From assembly GCF_024699965.1 (NCBI RefSeq), contig NZ_JAJOMZ010000004.1, forward strand, positions 1,734,001-1,798,000: a stretch of DNA of 64,000 nucleotides, written 5' to 3'. The DNA is from Flavobacterium sp. J372 (GTDB lineage Bacteria; Bacteroidota; Bacteroidia; Flavobacteriales; Flavobacteriaceae). This document shows positions 38,305 through 47,492 of this stretch, piece after piece. The position numbers and the translations under genes were made by a program. The notes below the pieces were generated by a model. The model was not told the origin of the DNA. It saw only the letters and a program-made list of their open reading frames with translations, and ran no database searches. Position 1 is the stretch's first letter. Each line of letters starts with the position of its first letter.

Positions 38305-39819
38305 ATGAATAAAACAAAGTTCCGATTGCTGGTGTTTTTTATGAGTTTGTCCCTGATTGGGATAATCCTTGTACAATTATACTGGGTAAATTCATCTTTA
38401 AAAAATAGTGATGAGCAGCTTAGATTTCACATCAGCCATATACTAAGTAATGTGAATGAAAGGCTGAATAATGAAGAAGCACAGGAATTCATCAGCCGGT
38501 ACAACACTTTTAAAGATAGTGTAGGTGAGGGGCCTATAAGTGATTTTCTGGACTATTATAAAAAGCAAAACCGACAGCCTACACATATAATTTATTCTGA
38601 TAATGTGCTTCAGGAGGATTATAGTGAACCGTTCTTTGAAAATGACATTGAAGGTGTCAGAAAAAAGGGTAGTGCCTATAAAAGCAAAAGTATTCCGAAT
38701 GAAACAGCGATTAACAGGTATAAAGACCGTTTACAGCGTTTTGAATTTGAAACATATCTTGAAGAATACAGGTTGCTACTGCCAATAGAAAAACGTATAA
38801 GTGAAGAGAAGCTCAAGGCAATATTGAAGGACGAGCTGGAACAAAACGACGTGTTCACACCTTTTGAATTTGCGGTGTACAATAACGAGCTGCCTACCAA
38901 GATTAAGTCTGATAAATTTAAGCTTGACAAGGCGACAACTTATGATCAGGCTATTTTCAGCAATGGAGAAAAGGATTACCGATACCATTTAATGGTGAGT
39001 TTTCCTGAAAAGCAAACATTTCTGTTTTCGTCAATTGTACCAATAACATCGCTGTCACTGGTATTTACGCTGATAATAATAATAGCCTATCTCAGCGCTA
39101 TAAGCCAGTTGGTGAAACAAAAGCAGATATCTGAGATTAAGACAGACTTTATCAATAATATGACGCACGAGTTCAAAACGCCTATTGCAACAATTAACCT
39201 GGCGCTTGACTCAATAAGAAACCCGAAAATATTTGAAGATAAAGAAAAAGTGCAGCGCTACCTGCAGATGATAAGGGATGAAAATAAGCGGATGCATGCT
39301 CAGGTAGAAAATGTATTGCAAATATCAAAACTAGATAAGAAGGAACTTGATATACCTAAAGAGCAGGCAGATATACATAAGATAATTGAAGATGCCGTTG
39401 AACATGTAAGACTAATAATTGAGGCAAGAGGTGGGACGCTTACAAGGCATTTTGAAGCCAGGCGGACAACAACGCTGCTTAATGATATGCACTTTACCAA
39501 TGTGTTTGTAAACATACTGGACAATGCTATAAAATACTCACCTGATGAGCCGGTGATAGATATATATACTGAAAATGTGAAGGATTTTATCCTGATAAAA
39601 ATAAAAGACCACGGAATGGGTATGAGTAAAGTTACCCTGAAGCGAATTTTTGAGAAATTTTACAGGGAGCATACAGGCGACCTGCATAACGTGAAAGGGC
39701 ACGGCCTTGGCCTTGCATATGTAAAGAGGATTATTGATGACCACAATTGCAACATTTATGTTGAAAGCGAAAAAGGAAAAGGAAGTACATTCATAATTAA
39801 AATGCCACTAATAAATTAA
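38305..39819 (+). CDS. Sensor histidine kinase (two-component system)
   Basis: The 504-residue protein has a first membrane helix at residues 8-28 (LLVFFMSLSLIGIILVQLYW), an extracytoplasmic domain (to about 245), a second helix (SLSLVFTLIIIIAYL) and a cytoplasmic kinase core. That core has the H-box 'FINNMTHEFKTPIATINLAL' (phospho-His), N-box 'VFVNILDNAIKYSPDEP', G1 'IKIKDHGMGMSKVTL' and G2 'GHGLGLAYVKRIIDDH'. It is the partner of the response regulator six bases downstream. The pair resembles RprX/RprY of Bacteroides. Stimulus unknown. Confidence 0.94.
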   Translation: MNKTKFRLLVFFMSLSLIGIILVQLYWVNSSLKNSDEQLRFHISHILSNVNERLNNEEAQEFISRYNTFKDSVGEGPISDFLDYYKKQNRQPTHIIYSDNVLQEDYSEPFFENDIEGVRKKGSAYKSKSIPNETAINRYKDRLQRFEFETYLEEYRLLLPIEKRISEEKLKAILKDELEQNDVFTPFEFAVYNNELPTKIKSDKFKLDKATTYDQAIFSNGEKDYRYHLMVSFPEKQTFLFSSIVPITSLSLVFTLIIIIAYLSAISQLVKQKQISEIKTDFINNMTHEFKTPIATINLALDSIRNPKIFEDKEKVQRYLQMIRDENKRMHAQVENVLQISKLDKKELDIPKEQADIHKIIEDAVEHVRLIIEARGGTLTRHFEARRTTTLLNDMHFTNVFVNILDNAIKYSPDEPVIDIYTENVKDFILIKIKDHGMGMSKVTLKRIFEKFYREHTGDLHNVKGHGLGLAYVKRIIDDHNCNIYVESEKGKGSTFIIKMPLIN

Positions 39820-39825
39820 CTCAAT

Positions 39826-40551
39826 ATGGAAGAAACACACAAAAAGATTCTTTTGGTGGAAGACGACCCAAATTTTGGTGCCGTACTGAAAGATTACCTG
39901 CTAATTAATGATTTTGATGTAACGCTGGCCAAAAACGGGATGGAAGGTTTCGAAAAATTCAAGAAAGACAATTTTGATTTGTGCATTCTTGATGTAATGA
40001 TGCCTTACAAAGACGGTTATACGCTTGCAAGGGAAATAAGGGAGAAAAATAAAGAAGTGCCTATTATCTTCCTTACTGCAAAATCTATGAAAGAAGATGT
40101 TTTGAAAGGTTATAAAGTTGGTGCAGACGACTATCTTAACAAGCCTTTTGACAGTGAGGTGCTATTGATGAAAATCAAGGCTATCATTCAGCGTAAGGCA
40201 TCTGAGACAAAAACAGATAACTCTAAATTTGAATTTGAGATCGGGAAATTCCATCTTAATTCTAAGCTTAGGTTCCTGACATTTGAAAATGAAGAGCCTA
40301 TAAAGCTTTCTCCGAAAGAGAATGAGCTTTTAAAAATGCTTGCGCTTCATGAAAACGACCTGATGCCAAGGGAGCTTGCCCTTACCAAAATATGGAGGGA
40401 CGACAACTACTTCACATCACGAAGCATGGACGTTTATATTGCGAAACTAAGAAAATACCTAAAGCAGGATGAAGATGTAGAGATACTGAACATCCATGGT
40501 GAAGGCTTCAGGCTTGTTATCAAAAACAAGGTAACTGAAGAAAAGCAATAA
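39826..40551 (+). CDS. OmpR-type DNA-binding response regulator (RprY-like)
   Basis: The 241-residue protein has an N-terminal receiver domain (KKILLVEDDPNFGAVLKDY; phospho-Asp in 'DLCILDVMMPYKDGYTLA'; 'IFLTAKSMKEDVLKGYK') and a C-terminal winged-helix domain (IKLSPKENELLKMLALHEN ... SRSMDVYIAKLRKYL). It is co-transcribed with the kinase gene. The pair probably controls an envelope-related regulon, which is inference from similar Bacteroidota systems. Confidence 0.95.
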   Translation: MEETHKKILLVEDDPNFGAVLKDYLLINDFDVTLAKNGMEGFEKFKKDNFDLCILDVMMPYKDGYTLAREIREKNKEVPIIFLTAKSMKEDVLKGYKVGADDYLNKPFDSEVLLMKIKAIIQRKASETKTDNSKFEFEIGKFHLNSKLRFLTFENEEPIKLSPKENELLKMLALHENDLMPRELALTKIWRDDNYFTSRSMDVYIAKLRKYLKQDEDVEILNIHGEGFRLVIKNKVTEEKQ

Positions 40552-40582
40552 CAGGGGTGTTATTATAGATTTCTTTATCCGG

Positions 40583-40617
40583 GATTCTCCTTTACAGCCG
40601 TAAGGGAGAATCTTTTT
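40583..40617. terminator. Terminator between convergent genes
   Basis: Stem GATTCTCC/GGAGAATC with a T run on the plus side. It ends the kinase/regulator operon and lies against the 3' end of the thioesterase gene. Confidence 0.75.
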
Positions 40618-41357
40618 TATTGCCATTCCAGTTGCAGGGCAAAGCAGGGCTTTTCACCCTGGCTTATTGTGTAGTATGAAGTATTGCTATTATTCCCACC
40701 TGTAATTACAACTTCATCACCAAGCTTAAGCTCTTTCATAAAATTCATATCAAAAGCTTTCAGCCCGCCTTTAAGCAATTTTTTTACATCTGTATGGTCA
40801 AGGCACCATTCAAGGTATTTTACATTGTTTGCATGGTTTACAATATCAAGATCGCTTAGCCTCACTATGCGTTCTTCAATAACCCTTGCATCACGGCCCA
40901 GCTGTACTTTTGCAAAAGGCTGCACGGTTGAGTGCATATCAGGATACTTTTCAAAATGCTCATGCGGCAACGCTAATCCTTCAGGCCGGCGGGTTTTTGT
41001 ATTAAATACCGCCCAATAGGTAGATGATCCTGCAACTTTCCTGTCGCCAACATACATTTCAAGCGCACGGACAGAGCGCGAACCTTCAAGATCGTGAATC
41101 CAGGTTTTTACAGTTACAATATCACGCCATTTAGGTAAATCAATAACTTCTACGCGCATACGGCTTAGTACCCAAGCCTGGTCATAAAGCTGCATATCAG
41201 TAAAGCTAAGGCCGCCTAGTTCTGCATGGTAGCCAGCTGTTAACTGCAGTAGGTTACAAAGCTCAGTATGCTTCAGTAAACCATTCGGGGTGCATTGCAA
41301 AAAATTGATTTCCCAATCGCGGGTATAAATAGAGGTAAAATCTTTAGATATTGGCAT
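40617..41357 (-). CDS. Acyl-ACP thioesterase (FatA/FatB-like)
   Basis: The 246-residue protein consists of two hotdog domains. The first has 'SFTDMQLYDQAWVLSRMRVE', while the second includes the catalytic Asn-His stretch 'DLDIVNHANNVKYLEWCLD' (N and H of the plant-type thioesterase active site). It releases fatty acids from acyl carrier protein. The start overlaps the miaA stop by one base, placing it as the last gene of a four-gene minus-strand operon. Confidence 0.9.
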   Translation of the reverse strand: MPISKDFTSIYTRDWEINFLQCTPNGLLKHTELCNLLQLTAGYHAELGGLSFTDMQLYDQAWVLSRMRVEVIDLPKWRDIVTVKTWIHDLEGSRSVRALEMYVGDRKVAGSSTYWAVFNTKTRRPEGLALPHEHFEKYPDMHSTVQPFAKVQLGRDARVIEERIVRLSDLDIVNHANNVKYLEWCLDHTDVKKLLKGGLKAFDMNFMKELKLGDEVVITGGNNSNTSYYTISQGEKPCFALQLEWQ

Positions 41358-42265
41358 TACAGCTTGCTTTCAATATAATTGATAATTTGAGATGGATGCA
41401 TGGTGTAATCAAACCACATAGCACCTTCTGTTCGCTTAAACCAGGTCATCTGCCTTTTGGCAAAACGCCGTGTGTTCATTTTTATCGTTTCAATGGCTTC
41501 CGGTAACGAGATTTTTCCATCAAAATGATCAAATAGTTCCCTGTAGCCAACCGTTTGCAGTGCGTTAAGGTTTTTATGCGGATATAATGTTTTTGCTTCT
41601 TCAACCAGTCCTTCTTCTATCATTAGATCAACACGACGGTTGATGCGTTCATACATCATTTCCCTTCCAGCATCAAGGCCAATAATGATAGGAGTGAATT
41701 CCCGGCTTTGCTGCTTCTTCCCAAGAAATGAGGAGTAGGGCAGGCCGGTACCGATAGATACCTCAAGTGCTCGCATCAGGCGCTGCGGGTTCTCTTTTGC
41801 AACCTTTGCGTAATGTACAGGGTCAAGCCGCTCAAGTTCTTTCTGAAGATAGGTTATTCCTTCTGACTCATATCTTTCAATGATTTGTTCACGAATTTTA
41901 AGGTCAATATCAGGAAAATCATCAAAACCTTTCAGCACAGCATCTATATAAAGTCCTGATCCGCCTACCATAACCGCAAAATCATTTGCCTGAAAAAGCT
42001 TGGCGAGTTTAGCTAACGCTTCGCGTTCAAAATCACCAACGGTGTAGTTTTCAAATATACTCTTGTTTTGTATGAAATGATGGGGTGCTGCGGCCAGTTC
42101 TTCGTCGGAAGGTACCGCGGTTCCAATTTTCATCTCCTTAAAAAACTGCCTGCTGTCAGCCGATATGATTTCACATCCAAAATGTTTGGCAAGGGCAATT
42201 GCCATGGCAGTTTTGCCAATTGCAGTAGGGCCTATAACAGTTATAAGATATTTATTTTTACTCAT
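41357..42265 (-). CDS. miaA: tRNA dimethylallyltransferase MiaA
   Basis: The 302-residue enzyme adds the isopentenyl group to A37 of tRNAs reading UNN codons. Motifs: P-loop 'VIGPTAIGKTAMAIALAKH', 'EIISADSRQFFKEMKIGTA', 'VMVGGSGLYIDAVLKGFDD', and the tRNA-binding 'TRRFAKRQMTWFKR'. Length is normal. One-base overlaps on both sides couple it to the ion channel gene upstream and the thioesterase gene downstream. Confidence 0.96.
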   Translation of the reverse strand: MSKNKYLITVIGPTAIGKTAMAIALAKHFGCEIISADSRQFFKEMKIGTAVPSDEELAAAPHHFIQNKSIFENYTVGDFEREALAKLAKLFQANDFAVMVGGSGLYIDAVLKGFDDFPDIDLKIREQIIERYESEGITYLQKELERLDPVHYAKVAKENPQRLMRALEVSIGTGLPYSSFLGKKQQSREFTPIIIGLDAGREMMYERINRRVDLMIEEGLVEEAKTLYPHKNLNALQTVGYRELFDHFDGKISLPEAIETIKMNTRRFAKRQMTWFKRTEGAMWFDYTMHPSQIINYIESKL

Positions 42266-43095
42266 TACTTCTTAAGCCGTGCTCCGCAATTATAGCAAAA
42301 TTCGGCATCATCCCTATGATGTGCTGCTCCGCAGTTGCGGCACGCCTGTGTGTTGAGATGTACCTGTTTATCTTTCATAAATTCAGCTGTTACAAGTCCT
42401 GTCGGTACAGCAATGATGCCATAACCCAAAACCATAATTACAACTGAAACAAACTGACCTAACGGGGTTGCAGGGGTAATATCACCAAAGCCCACTGTTG
42501 TAAGCGTAACTATTGTCCAGTAAACACTTGTGGGGATGCTTGTAAAACCGTTTGACGGCCCTTCAATTATGTACATTATCGTTCCTAAAATGATGCACAA
42601 TACTATAACGCTGAATAAAAAAACAGCAATTTTCACGCGGCTTCGGCGTAATGCAATCATCAGTTGGTTTGATGCCCCGACAAAATTTACAAGCTTCAAT
42701 ATCCTGAATATCCGGAGGAGGCGTATAGCCCGGACTGCAAGGAAAACACCTGAACCGGGGAAAAGCAGGCCAACATATTTTGGTATTGTGGCAAGAAAAT
42801 CAATAATACCATAAAAGCTGAATATGTATGCCCAGGGTTTACGTACAGCAATAATACGGCCTATGTATTCCAGCGTAAAAAATATGGTTATAACCCACTC
42901 TACAACTTGTAGTTCATAGCCGTAAACTCTCCTCACCGACTCCACGCTTTCAAGCATCACGGCTAAAACGCTGATGAGAATAATTACCAGTAATGCCACA
43001 TCAAACAGTTTACCGGCAGGTGTATCAGCCTCATAAATAATAGTATGGAGCCTTGCCCTGAAGGATTGCGGATTTTCAGGCTTAATTCTGGTCAT
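42265..43095 (-). CDS. Voltage-gated-type ion (potassium) channel with C-terminal zinc ribbon
   Basis: The 276-residue protein has six membrane segments. S4 carries spaced arginines (FLAVRAIRLLRIFRILKLV), and the pore loop has the K+-type filter 'TLTTVGFGDITPATPLG' between S5 and S6. The last 30 or so residues form a cytoplasmic zinc ribbon with two Cys pairs (CRNCGAAHHRDDAEFCYNCG). The zinc ribbon is unusual for a Kv-type channel. The start overlaps nothing, but the stop overlaps the miaA start by one base. Confidence 0.92.
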   Translation of the reverse strand: MTRIKPENPQSFRARLHTIIYEADTPAGKLFDVALLVIILISVLAVMLESVESVRRVYGYELQVVEWVITIFFTLEYIGRIIAVRKPWAYIFSFYGIIDFLATIPKYVGLLFPGSGVFLAVRAIRLLRIFRILKLVNFVGASNQLMIALRRSRVKIAVFLFSVIVLCIILGTIMYIIEGPSNGFTSIPTSVYWTIVTLTTVGFGDITPATPLGQFVSVVIMVLGYGIIAVPTGLVTAEFMKDKQVHLNTQACRNCGAAHHRDDAEFCYNCGARLKK

Positions 43096-43116
43096 ACCTC
43101 AAAGTTACAAAATCTC

Positions 43117-44481
43117 TCAGAAGCGCAGTATCTTCAGGCCTTTCTTTTTAGCCATGTAAGCTTGTATTATCTTTCTGGCATCTTTGCTGTCATCCATCGG
43201 GGTGATGATGTTCTTCAGGATATCAAGTTTATGTACCTGGTAATTAAGGTTAAAAAAGGCGTAACCCTTGTAAATTCCGTTTTCAATTAGTACCGCACTG
43301 CGTTCATCAATTGTCCTGCCCCGGTCAATTATTACAATGCTGTTGCCGTAAAAGCTATTATTGGCAATGAAATCATTTACGCGGTTGTTGTATTCCTCAA
43401 TTTCTTCACTACCGCCGCAGGCGCCATTGCAATTTCCCAGGCTGTAGCCAAAACAAAGGCCTTCGCCTGAAGCTTCCAGCCCGTTCAGTTTATTGCAGAG
43501 ATTATACTTTTCAGTAATTTTTAAAAGTGAATTACGCGCCTCTGCAGGGCCTGCAAATACAGTGATTTCCTTTTTTCGGGCATCAGTTTTTTGTATTGAC
43601 AGGCATAAATATCCGTCAGCATTTTTTGTGCAGTACAAAGCGTAAGGATAAATTGTTTTCTTTTGCGCGCGGTTATAAACAGGTTTGTTAGCTTTTATTT
43701 CCTGGCATTCTTTTAGTAAAGCAATGAGTTCGCTGCCGGTTTCTTCATATTGCACAGAAAATGCCTGTCGCTGAATCTTCTTTGATTTTGAGGATGCACC
43801 TGTAAAATGCTGGTTGAGCCGTTTTTTGATGTTCCTGCTTTTGCCCAGGTAGATAAGGCTGCCATCTTCTTTATAGATATAATAAAGCCCGGTAACCGAT
43901 GGTACGCTGTTAAGCATATCGGTAAGTTTTAAGGCCAGGCCTTTTTTACCTTCGGTTTTTATAAGTTGTTTCAGAATTTCCTTCTCAACATCTTTGGCAA
44001 GCAGCAATTTAAATAACTGCACTGTTGCCAGTGCATCGCCTGTAGCACGGTGCCTGTCGCTCATGGGTATCCCTAACGCACGCACGAGTTTGCCAAGGCT
44101 ATGCGAAGGCTGTTCCGGTAAAAGTTTCTGTGAAAGTTCTACAGTGCAAAGAGATTGTCGTTCAAATGTGTAGCCAAGCCGTTCAAACTCTGTACGCAGC
44201 ACACGGTAATCAAATCCGGCGTTATGAGCTACAAGCACGCAACCTTCGGTAATCTCGACAATACGCTTTGCAACTTCGTAAAACTTAGGCGCGCTGCGCA
44301 GCATGGCATTATTAATGCCTGTAAGTTTCACTACAAAAGGCTGTATGGGCTTTTCAGGATTTATCAGGCTAATGAACTGGTCAACCACCTCATGCCCGTC
44401 ATATTTATAGATTGCAATCTCGGTAATCCCCTCTTCATTATACTGCCCTCCCGTAGTCTCTATATCAAGTATTGCGTACAA
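43117..44481 (-). CDS. DnaQ-like 3'-5' exonuclease fused to a GIY-YIG/UvrC-like domain
   Basis: The 454-residue protein starts with a DEDDh exonuclease domain: Asp/Glu in 'YAILDIETTGG', Asp in 'LVAHNAGFDYRVL' and His/Asp in 'DRHRATGDALATVQL'. From about residue 195 there is a GIY-YIG nuclease domain (GLYYIYKEDGSLIYLGKSRN), then a UvrC-like region with the Cys motif 'CFGYSLGNCNGACGGSEE'. The combination suggests a repair nuclease related to UvrC/Cho plus proofreading exonuclease. A paralogue with the same layout starts at 63118. It is the first gene of the exonuclease-channel-miaA-thioesterase run. Confidence 0.9.
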   Translation of the reverse strand: MYAILDIETTGGQYNEEGITEIAIYKYDGHEVVDQFISLINPEKPIQPFVVKLTGINNAMLRSAPKFYEVAKRIVEITEGCVLVAHNAGFDYRVLRTEFERLGYTFERQSLCTVELSQKLLPEQPSHSLGKLVRALGIPMSDRHRATGDALATVQLFKLLLAKDVEKEILKQLIKTEGKKGLALKLTDMLNSVPSVTGLYYIYKEDGSLIYLGKSRNIKKRLNQHFTGASSKSKKIQRQAFSVQYEETGSELIALLKECQEIKANKPVYNRAQKKTIYPYALYCTKNADGYLCLSIQKTDARKKEITVFAGPAEARNSLLKITEKYNLCNKLNGLEASGEGLCFGYSLGNCNGACGGSEEIEEYNNRVNDFIANNSFYGNSIVIIDRGRTIDERSAVLIENGIYKGYAFFNLNYQVHKLDILKNIITPMDDSKDARKIIQAYMAKKKGLKILRF

Positions 44482-44562
44482 AAAACAATTTTAAAGTTTA
44501 AAGTTGTAAAGTTAAGCGTTTAGCATGCAGCTTACAAATTGAAGAATGAACAAATCAACAAA

Positions 44563-45225
44563 TTAACGTGTCCCGAAAATACTGCTGCCGATGCGTACCA
44601 TAGTACTGCCGCATTCAATAGCCAGCCGGTAATCGCCGCTCATGCCCATACTTAACGTTTTAGGTTTTAGGTTTAAAGTTTGAGGTTGCTGCCTGACTTC
44701 TTCAAATATAGATTTTAAGTGCATAAACTCCCGCTTAACCTGCTGCATATCTTCAGTAAATGTTGCCATTCCCATAAGCCCGGTAACATTTATGTTTTCC
44801 ATAGCATTAAATTCTTCCGAGGCCAACAGTGCATACAGCTCATTTTCATCAAGTCCAAATTTAGTGTCTTCTTCCGCTATGTGCACCTGCAGTAAACAAT
44901 TGATTATCTTACGATAACGCTGCCCCTGCCGGTTTATTTCAGTAAGGAGCTTCAGGCTGTCAACACTATGTATAAGAGAAACATAAGGGGCGATGTACTT
45001 TACTTTGTTAGTCTGCAAATGCCCGATCATGTGCCATTCAGTATCTTTTGGCATCTGTTCCCATTTTTGGGTCATTTCCTGTACTTTGTTCTCACCGAAA
45101 AAACGTTGGCCGGCATTGTAGGCTTCCATCAGGTCATCTACAGGCCAGGTTTTGCTCACCGCCACAAGTGTTACATTTGATGGGAGTGAGGCTTTTATTT
45201 CGAGTAGGTTATTTTGTATTGACAT
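44563..45225 (-). CDS. YggS/PROSC-family pyridoxal-phosphate homeostasis protein
   Basis: The 220-residue protein folds as an alanine-racemase-type TIM barrel. Features are the PLP-binding Lys in 'VTLVAVSKTWPVDDLMEAY', 'FFGENKVQEMTQKWEQMP', 'WHMIGHLQTNKVKYI', and the C-terminal 'LSMGMSGDYRLAIECGSTMV' with 'RIGSSIFG'. The family controls PLP supply and amino-acid balance, without proven catalysis. Full length. Confidence 0.94.
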   Translation of the reverse strand: MSIQNNLLEIKASLPSNVTLVAVSKTWPVDDLMEAYNAGQRFFGENKVQEMTQKWEQMPKDTEWHMIGHLQTNKVKYIAPYVSLIHSVDSLKLLTEINRQGQRYRKIINCLLQVHIAEEDTKFGLDENELYALLASEEFNAMENINVTGLMGMATFTEDMQQVKREFMHLKSIFEEVRQQPQTLNLKPKTLSMGMSGDYRLAIECGSTMVRIGSSIFGTR

Positions 45226-45302
45226 AATTTGAGTCTATAAAGTCATAAAGTCGAAAGTTCTATAACCGATGCTCGAGCAGTCGAAAAGTCGAGTGGTCGG
45301 AA

Positions 45303-46516
45303 TCAAATCTCATACACTACCAATCCGCTCCTGAATTTCGGTTCTATGTATGTACTTTTTGGAGGCATAATGAGTTTATTTTCTGCCAGTTCTATAATTT
45401 CATTTATAGCGACAGGGTAAAGCATAAAACCTACTTTAAATTCGCCGTTATCTATAGCTTCCTTAATTTCGGTAACGGGTTTTGTACCAGGTATGTATTC
45501 AATGCGCTCATCGGTGCGGAGGTCTCCAATGCCAAGCAACGGGTGCAACACCTTCTCATAAAGTATCTGTGCATCAAGCCTGTCAAGCACCGAACCTTCA
45601 GGCTTTTGCTTGAGTTGTAGCGAGTAGAAATCGTCATCAAGGTACATCCCGAACGATCCTTTCTTTTCAGGCTTCCATAAATGGAGGCCTTTGTTTTCAA
45701 CGATAAAATCTTTATCGAGAACTTTCAGGAACACTTGTTTAGACAAACCATTGAGGTCATGCACCACACGATTATACTCGTAAATATGAAGGTCGTTTTC
45801 TGAAATCAGAAAGCTCATAAAGTAGCTAAGATGCTCATTTCCCGTGGCTTTATCTTCTTCATACAGCATATCTGCTGAAGCCGACCTGTGATGACCATCT
45901 GCAATGTAAAGGCTGGGCATTGCCGCAAATTCCTGCTGAAGCCACTCAATATCTTCATCGCTACTAATACGCCAAAATGAGTGCCTGTCTTTATTTGTTG
46001 TCGCAAAAAGAACAGGGGAGGGTTTGCTTTATAGGCGGACTTCCAGTCTTCAAGGGCTTTGTTTTCAGGGTATGTAATCAACACAGGCTCAGTGTTAAAG
46101 CCAGTCTGGTGCAGGTAATCCTTAAAAAGCTCTACGCGGTATTGCAGCGTGTCTTCGTGTTTTTTGATGACGTCGTTGCGGTAATCTTCAATAGATGTTG
46201 CCGCAATTAATCCGGTAAAAGTCTGATTACCACGTTTTATTTCATAAAGGTAGAAGGCGGGTTTCTCATCCTGCTCCAATATTTGCTGTTCCCTGAATTC
46301 GAGGTATTTTGATTTTACAAGCCTGAACCTTTTTTCGTTCGTCGATTTCTGTAAATTCATGTACAGCGGATTCAGCACGTGCAGAAACGCATATGGGTTA
46401 TAATCAAGCTGTGCCGCCAGTTCGGCAGCGCTGTATTCTTCATACGGGCGCGAAGTAACAAGGCTAACCTTATCGGCACCCGGCAGCACAGCTTTAAATG
46501 GAATTATGTTAGCCAA
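45303..46516 (-). CDS. DUF1015-family protein (frameshifted at 46005-46009)
   Basis: The start 'ANIIPFKAVLPGADKVSLV' and 'LAAQLDYNPYAFLHVLNP' are family-typical. In the sequence as given, the frame slips after 'KANPPLFF' at the five-A run (plus strand 46005-46009). One more base in the run gives 'ATTNKDRHSFWRISSDED' and rejoins the second frame, 'LYIADGHHRSASADMLYEE', with the conserved DGHHR motif. The repaired product is about 404 residues. DUF1015 proteins are of unknown function; the DGHHR motif hints at an enzyme. It lies in a minus-strand series with a 3-hydroxyacyl-CoA dehydrogenase gene 75 bases upstream. Confidence 0.88.
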
Positions 46517-46591
46517 AGAAAATTTGTTTTAAGGTTTAAAGTTTAAAGTTATGCTGCACGCAGTAAAAGAGCAGCGTGCAGTGTTTAACAT

Positions 46592-47482
46592 TTACTTAAC
46601 AAACATCTTTGCTACTTTCTCAGCTTTCTTACTTTCGGTATAATCATAAAAACCTTCACCAGATTTCACACCCAATTTTCCGGCCTGAACCATATTTACC
46701 AAAAGCGGGCAAGGAGCATATTTCGGGTTTTTGAATCCGTCATACATCACATGCAAAATCGAAAGGCAAACATCAAGCCCGATGAAGTCGGCAAGCTGTA
46801 GTGGACCCATTGGGTGTGCCATGCCCAGTTTCATTACAGTGTCAATTTCATAAACGCCGGCAACACCGTTATAAAGTGTTTCAATGGCTTCGTTTATCAT
46901 CGGCATCAATATGCGGTTGGCCACAAAACCGGGATAATCATTCACCTCAACCGGTACTTTGCCCAGTTGTTCGCTCAGCTTCATAATGGTTTCGGTAACG
47001 GCATCAGTTGTATTATACCCGCGAATGATCTCAACCAATTTCATAATCGGCACCGGGTTCATAAAATGCATCCCGATAACGTTGTCCTGGCGTTTAGTAA
47101 CCGCAGCAATCTGAGTGATTGAAATTGATGAAGTATTTGTTGCCAAAATCGTCTTCTCATCGCAAACTTCATCCAGTTGGCGGAATATCTTCAATTTCAG
47201 GTCAACGTTTTCAGTCGCGGCTTCTACTACCAGGTCAACATTTACCACGCCATCGGCAATGTCTGTATAAGTAATGATGTTGCCAATTGTTTTGGCCTTG
47301 TCATCTTCGGTGATAGTACCCTTCGCTACCATCCTGTCAAGGTTTCCGGCAATGGTAGCCATTCCTTTGTCCAATGATTTTTCTGAAATGTCAATCATCC
47401 TTACGCTGAAACCGCTTTGCGCAAAGGTGTGGGCAATTCCGTTACCCATTGTGCCTGCCCCAATTACTGCAATGTTCTTCAT
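46592..47482 (-). CDS. 3-hydroxyacyl-CoA (3-hydroxybutyryl-CoA) dehydrogenase
   Basis: The 296-residue NAD(P)-dependent enzyme oxidises 3-hydroxyacyl-CoA. The Rossmann start is 'IAVIGAGTMGNGIAHTFAQ'; the catalytic His is in 'GMHFMNPVPIMKLVEII'; 'DYPGFVANRILMPMINEAI' begins the C-terminal domain. No hydratase part is attached, so it is the short, stand-alone form, with a role in butyrate or fatty-acid metabolism. It lies 10 bases after the (repaired) end of the carboxypeptidase-regulatory gene. Confidence 0.94.
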   Translation of the reverse strand: MKNIAVIGAGTMGNGIAHTFAQSGFSVRMIDISEKSLDKGMATIAGNLDRMVAKGTITEDDKAKTIGNIITYTDIADGVVNVDLVVEAATENVDLKLKIFRQLDEVCDEKTILATNTSSISITQIAAVTKRQDNVIGMHFMNPVPIMKLVEIIRGYNTTDAVTETIMKLSEQLGKVPVEVNDYPGFVANRILMPMINEAIETLYNGVAGVYEIDTVMKLGMAHPMGPLQLADFIGLDVCLSILHVMYDGFKNPKYAPCPLLVNMVQAGKLGVKSGEGFYDYTESKKAEKVAKMFVK

Positions 47483-47492
47483 TTTATGTCTG

